A DNA stretch of 64,000 bases from Fervidibacillus halotolerans (GTDB taxonomy: Bacteria; Bacillota; Bacilli; Bacillales; Caldibacillaceae): contig NZ_CP106877.1 of assembly GCF_026547205.1 (NCBI RefSeq), forward strand, positions 698,001 through 762,000. Direction: 5' to 3'. Made by a program: the position numbers and the translations under genes. Shown piece after piece: positions 61,937-64,000 of this stretch. The notes beneath the pieces are model-generated. The model made no database searches. It was not told the origin of the DNA and saw nothing but the letters and a program-made list of their open reading frames with translations. Position 1 is the first letter of the stretch. The number at the start of each line of letters is the position of its first letter.

Positions 61937-62674
61937 ATGTTTACGAATCGAACGATTATCGTCACAGGTGGAGCCAATGGAATCGGGAAAGAAATTGCCA
62001 TTCAATTTGCCAATCACGGAGGAAATGTGGTAATCGCCGATCGAGATACCATGAATGGAAAAAAACTTGAAGCGGATTTAGCGAACTCTGGGAAAAAATG
62101 TTTATTTGTAGAAACAGATGTAAAAAAAGAAAGGGATATCATACGGCTTGTGGAAACCACCCTTCAAGTTTATGGGACCATCGATGTGCTTGTAAATAAT
62201 GCCGGTATTTCCAAATTCCATTCCTTTTTTGATTTGTCTGTAGCCGAATGGGATGAGGTTATTCAAACGAATTTACGAAGTGTGTTCCTCTGTTCCCGAG
62301 AAGCAGCGAAAAGAATGAAATCAAAAGGTGGGTGTATTATTAATATTGCATCTACCCGCGCCTTTATGTCAGAAGCGAATACAGAAGGTTACTCTGCTTC
62401 AAAGGGAGGAATTCTTTCCCTTACCCATGCGATGGCCGCAAGTCTCCATCCGTATAGGATTCGGGTAAATTCTGTAAGTCCCGGTTGGATTCATACGGGA
62501 AACTCCGAGGAGTTATCGGAACAAGACCATTTACAACATTGGTCGGGTCGCGTCGGTAAACCGGAAGATATCGCCCGAGCATGTCTTTTTTTAGCTGATT
62601 CGAAAAATGACTTTATCACCGGCCAAAATATAACGATCGATGGTGGAATGACAAGGAAAATGATTTACGAGTAA
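61937..62674 (+). CDS. Short-chain dehydrogenase/reductase
   Basis: 245 aa, ATG 61937 with AAGGGGA upstream. Classical SDR: cofactor loop TGGANGIGK near residues 10-18, structural NNAG, catalytic Ser in INIAST and YSASK with catalytic Tyr and Lys. The Arg at VIADRDTMNG leaves open NAD or NADP preference (an Asp at the end of beta 2 would favour NAD). The C-terminal ITGQNITIDGGMTRKM is standard. Substrate is not predictable. It stands alone before ptsHI. Confidence 0.88.
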   Translation: MFTNRTIIVTGGANGIGKEIAIQFANHGGNVVIADRDTMNGKKLEADLANSGKKCLFVETDVKKERDIIRLVETTLQVYGTIDVLVNNAGISKFHSFFDLSVAEWDEVIQTNLRSVFLCSREAAKRMKSKGGCIINIASTRAFMSEANTEGYSASKGGILSLTHAMAASLHPYRIRVNSVSPGWIHTGNSEELSEQDHLQHWSGRVGKPEDIARACLFLADSKNDFITGQNITIDGGMTRKMIYE

Positions 62675-62815
62675 CTATTTTTCGATGAAATATTGAAAAA
62701 AGCTTTTCATTGGCATGCCAATTTTGTAAAAATAAAAAGTCATTTTTAATTCATTTTTTCAAATTACGTGCCAATTTTTCGAATTAAAAAATTAACTTTT
62801 TCCTTAAGATAATCA

Positions 62816-62844
62816 TTGTATGTTGCCAGTAAAAATGGTATCTT
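62816..62844 (+). promoter_or_regulatory. Candidate ptsHI promoter
   Basis: TTGTAT at 62816-62821, 17-bp spacer and TATCTT at 62839-62844. It places the start site just before the long inverted repeat in the ptsH leader. Confidence 0.5.
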
Positions 62845-62860
62845 AAAGATTATGAAGAGA

Positions 62861-62935
62861 TTGTTTCTACTTTAACAAACTTTGATCGAATGACGATTAA
62901 ATTGCTTTTTTTAACCATGAATAAAGTAGAAACAA
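62861..62935 (+). repeat. Long-range inverted repeat in the ptsH leader
   Basis: TTGTTTCTACTTTA at 62861-62874 is the exact inverse of TAAAGTAGAAACAA at 62922-62935, with 47 bases between. In RNA it would make a 14-bp stem ending 36 bases before the ptsH start. Confidence 0.75.
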
Positions 62936-62971
62936 CAATAGAAAAACAAAGGTAAAAAGGAGAGTTGGAAG

Positions 62972-63238
62972 ATGTTAGAAAAATCATACAAAGTTATCGC
63001 AGATACAGGAATTCATGCTCGACCTGCAACCCTTCTCGTTCAAACGGCAGGGAAATTCGATTCGGAAATTCAACTGGAGTATAAAGATAAAAAGGTAAAT
63101 TTAAAATCGATCATGGGTGTCATGTCCCTCGGAATCGGAAAAGATGCGGAGATTAAAATTATTGCTGAAGGTTCCGATGAAGAAAGTGCAATGAAAGCCA
63201 TTGCCGATTTAATGGAAAAAGAAGGTTTGGCTGAATAA
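62972..63238 (+). CDS. ptsH: Phosphocarrier protein HPr
   Basis: 88 aa. Active-site His15 in [12 protein letters not shown] takes phosphate from enzyme I and passes it to PTS permeases; Ser46 in [13 protein letters not shown] is the site of HPr kinase, and the Ser46-phosphorylated form is the CcpA corepressor. AAAAAGGAGAG stands before the ATG. The stop codon overlaps the ptsI start by one base (TAATG), so translation is coupled. This protein links to the cre-like sites at 891 and 21006 in this window. Confidence 0.97.
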   Translation: MLEKSYKVIADTGIHARPATLLVQTAGKFDSEIQLEYKDKKVNLKSIMGVMSLGIGKDAEIKIIAEGSDEESAMKAIADLMEKEGLAE

Positions 63239-64000
63239 TGGCAACGATGATAAAAGGAATAGCCGCCTCGAGTGGGATATCGATTGCAAAGGCTTATCGG
63301 CTGGTGGAACCGGATTTGTCGTTTGAAAAGAAAACGATTGAGAATGAATCCGAAGAGATAAAAAGACTTCATCGTGCGTTGGATGAGGCAAAATCCCAGT
63401 TGCAAACGATTCGGGAGCATGCCGAAAAAAATCTCGGCTCGGATAAAGCAGCCATTTTTGACGCCCATTTACTCGTTTTAAATGATCCGGAATTAATTCA
63501 GCCAATTGAAGAAAAAATAAAAACGGAGAAAGTGAATGCGGAATTTGCTTTGAAAGAAACGACGGATATGTTTATATCCATTTTCGAGCAAATGGATAAT
63601 GAATATATGCGGGAAAGGGCTGCAGATATTCGGGATGTGAGAAAGCGCATTTTAGCTGGACTGTTAAATGTAACAATCCCAAATCCGAGTACCATTTCAG
63701 AAGAAGTCATCGTCGTTGCTGAAGACTTGACTCCATCGGATACGGCGCAACTAAACCGTACGTTTGTTAAAGGTTTCACGACGGATATTGGTGGAAGAAC
63801 ATCCCATTCTGCAATCATGGCTCGTTCTTTGGAAATCCCTGCTGTCGTTGGGACGAAAACCGCAACGAAAGATATCCAAAATGGCGATTTATTAATTTTG
63901 GATGGGTTGACAGGGGAAGTGCATATTAATCCATCTGAAGAGCTTTTAGAAACGTACAGAAAAAAACAACAAGAATATGAAGCGCAGCTTGCTGAATGGG
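63238..64000 (+). CDS. ptsI: PTS enzyme I (3' end missing)
   Basis: The first 254 codons of phosphoenolpyruvate--protein phosphotransferase are visible; the gene runs off the right edge. The N-terminus [19 protein letters not shown], the HPr-binding helical domain and the phosphorylated His190 in [21 protein letters not shown] are present. The PEP-binding barrel is outside the window. It starts at the ATG overlapping the ptsH stop. It is the general first enzyme of sugar uptake by the PTS. Confidence 0.97.
   Translation, partial: MATMIKGIAASSGISIAKAYRLVEPDLSFEKKTIENESEEIKRLHRALDEAKSQLQTIREHAEKNLGSDKAAIFDAHLLVLNDPELIQPIEEKIKTEKVNAEFALKETTDMFISIFEQMDNEYMRERAADIRDVRKRILAGLLNVTIPNPSTISEEVIVVAEDLTPSDTAQLNRTFVKGFTTDIGGRTSHSAIMARSLEIPAVVGTKTATKDIQNGDLLILDGLTGEVHINPSEELLETYRKKQQEYEAQLAEW

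Overview
The window is chromosomal DNA from a low-GC, endospore-forming member of the Bacillaceae. It carries an alpha/beta-type small acid-soluble spore protein gene, a Spo0E-type phosphatase, a soluble PAS histidine kinase of the sporulation-kinase type, a SleB/YkvT-type cell-wall hydrolase, ClpE with CtsR boxes, KtrB/KtrD-type K+ channels, guanidine-I and manganese riboswitches and a ptsHI operon. TTG and GTG starts behind strong Shine-Dalgarno sequences are common. The genus cannot be fixed from the sequence alone.

Layout. 0-6.8 kb: a carbohydrate operon (GH130 phosphorylase-like protein cut by the left edge, ABC lipoprotein and two permeases, GH13 glucosidase, DUF1861 protein), with a cre-like site before the binding protein and a terminator at the end. 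7-27.5 kb: mostly intact housekeeping and stress genes on both strands: two membrane/exported unknowns, a HhH-GPD DNA glycosylase, a protoglobin-MCP-CZB receptor, an aldo/keto reductase, a KtrB-type K+ transporter, lipoate ligase, the guanidine-riboswitch ykkCD pair, a flavin reductase, CstA, a CC-tail small protein with an ArsA/Get3-like ATPase, a DHA2 efflux pump, an FMN reductase and an Rgg-type regulator. Two broken loci lie here: a DJ-1/GlgP chimera and a frameshifted DUF899-glyoxalase fusion.

28-38.4 kb is a decayed accessory zone: an IS256-type remnant, an ABC ATPase shard, a complete ISLre2-type element, a GlnQ C-terminal shard, a complete IS4-type element with a 5-bp target duplication, and a truncated ClC channel joined tail-to-tail to a collapsed ABC exporter. 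An fsa aldolase gene and mqo remain intact inside it. A tRNA-Val(GAC) gene marks its right border.

39-64 kb: an acyl-CoA synthetase, prfC, an RND pump with a palindromic operator and a downstream TetR gene, a manganese-riboswitch TerC exporter, an SASP gene, a second K+ transporter, a B12-binding radical SAM enzyme, a sporulation-type kinase with ogt and a Spo0E-like gene, clpE with three CtsR boxes, a YkvI-type transporter, a CPBP protease, small conserved genes, an SDR, and ptsH with the start of ptsI at the right edge.

How parts fit: the sugar operon is probably under carbon catabolite control, which works through the HPr (Ser46) encoded at the other end. Two ion-sensing riboswitches each drive a cognate exporter. 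The kinase and the Spo0E-like phosphatase both act on the sporulation phosphorelay in related species and both have TGTCGAA (0A-box-like) motifs upstream. I found no CRISPR array, prophage or recognisable defence system. The most unusual items are the protoglobin receptor that has lost the haem-ligating histidine, the CC-tail/ArsA pair, the GH130-GH13-DUF1861 combination, an orphan promoter-terminator unit near 60.4 kb, and the set of deletion scars.
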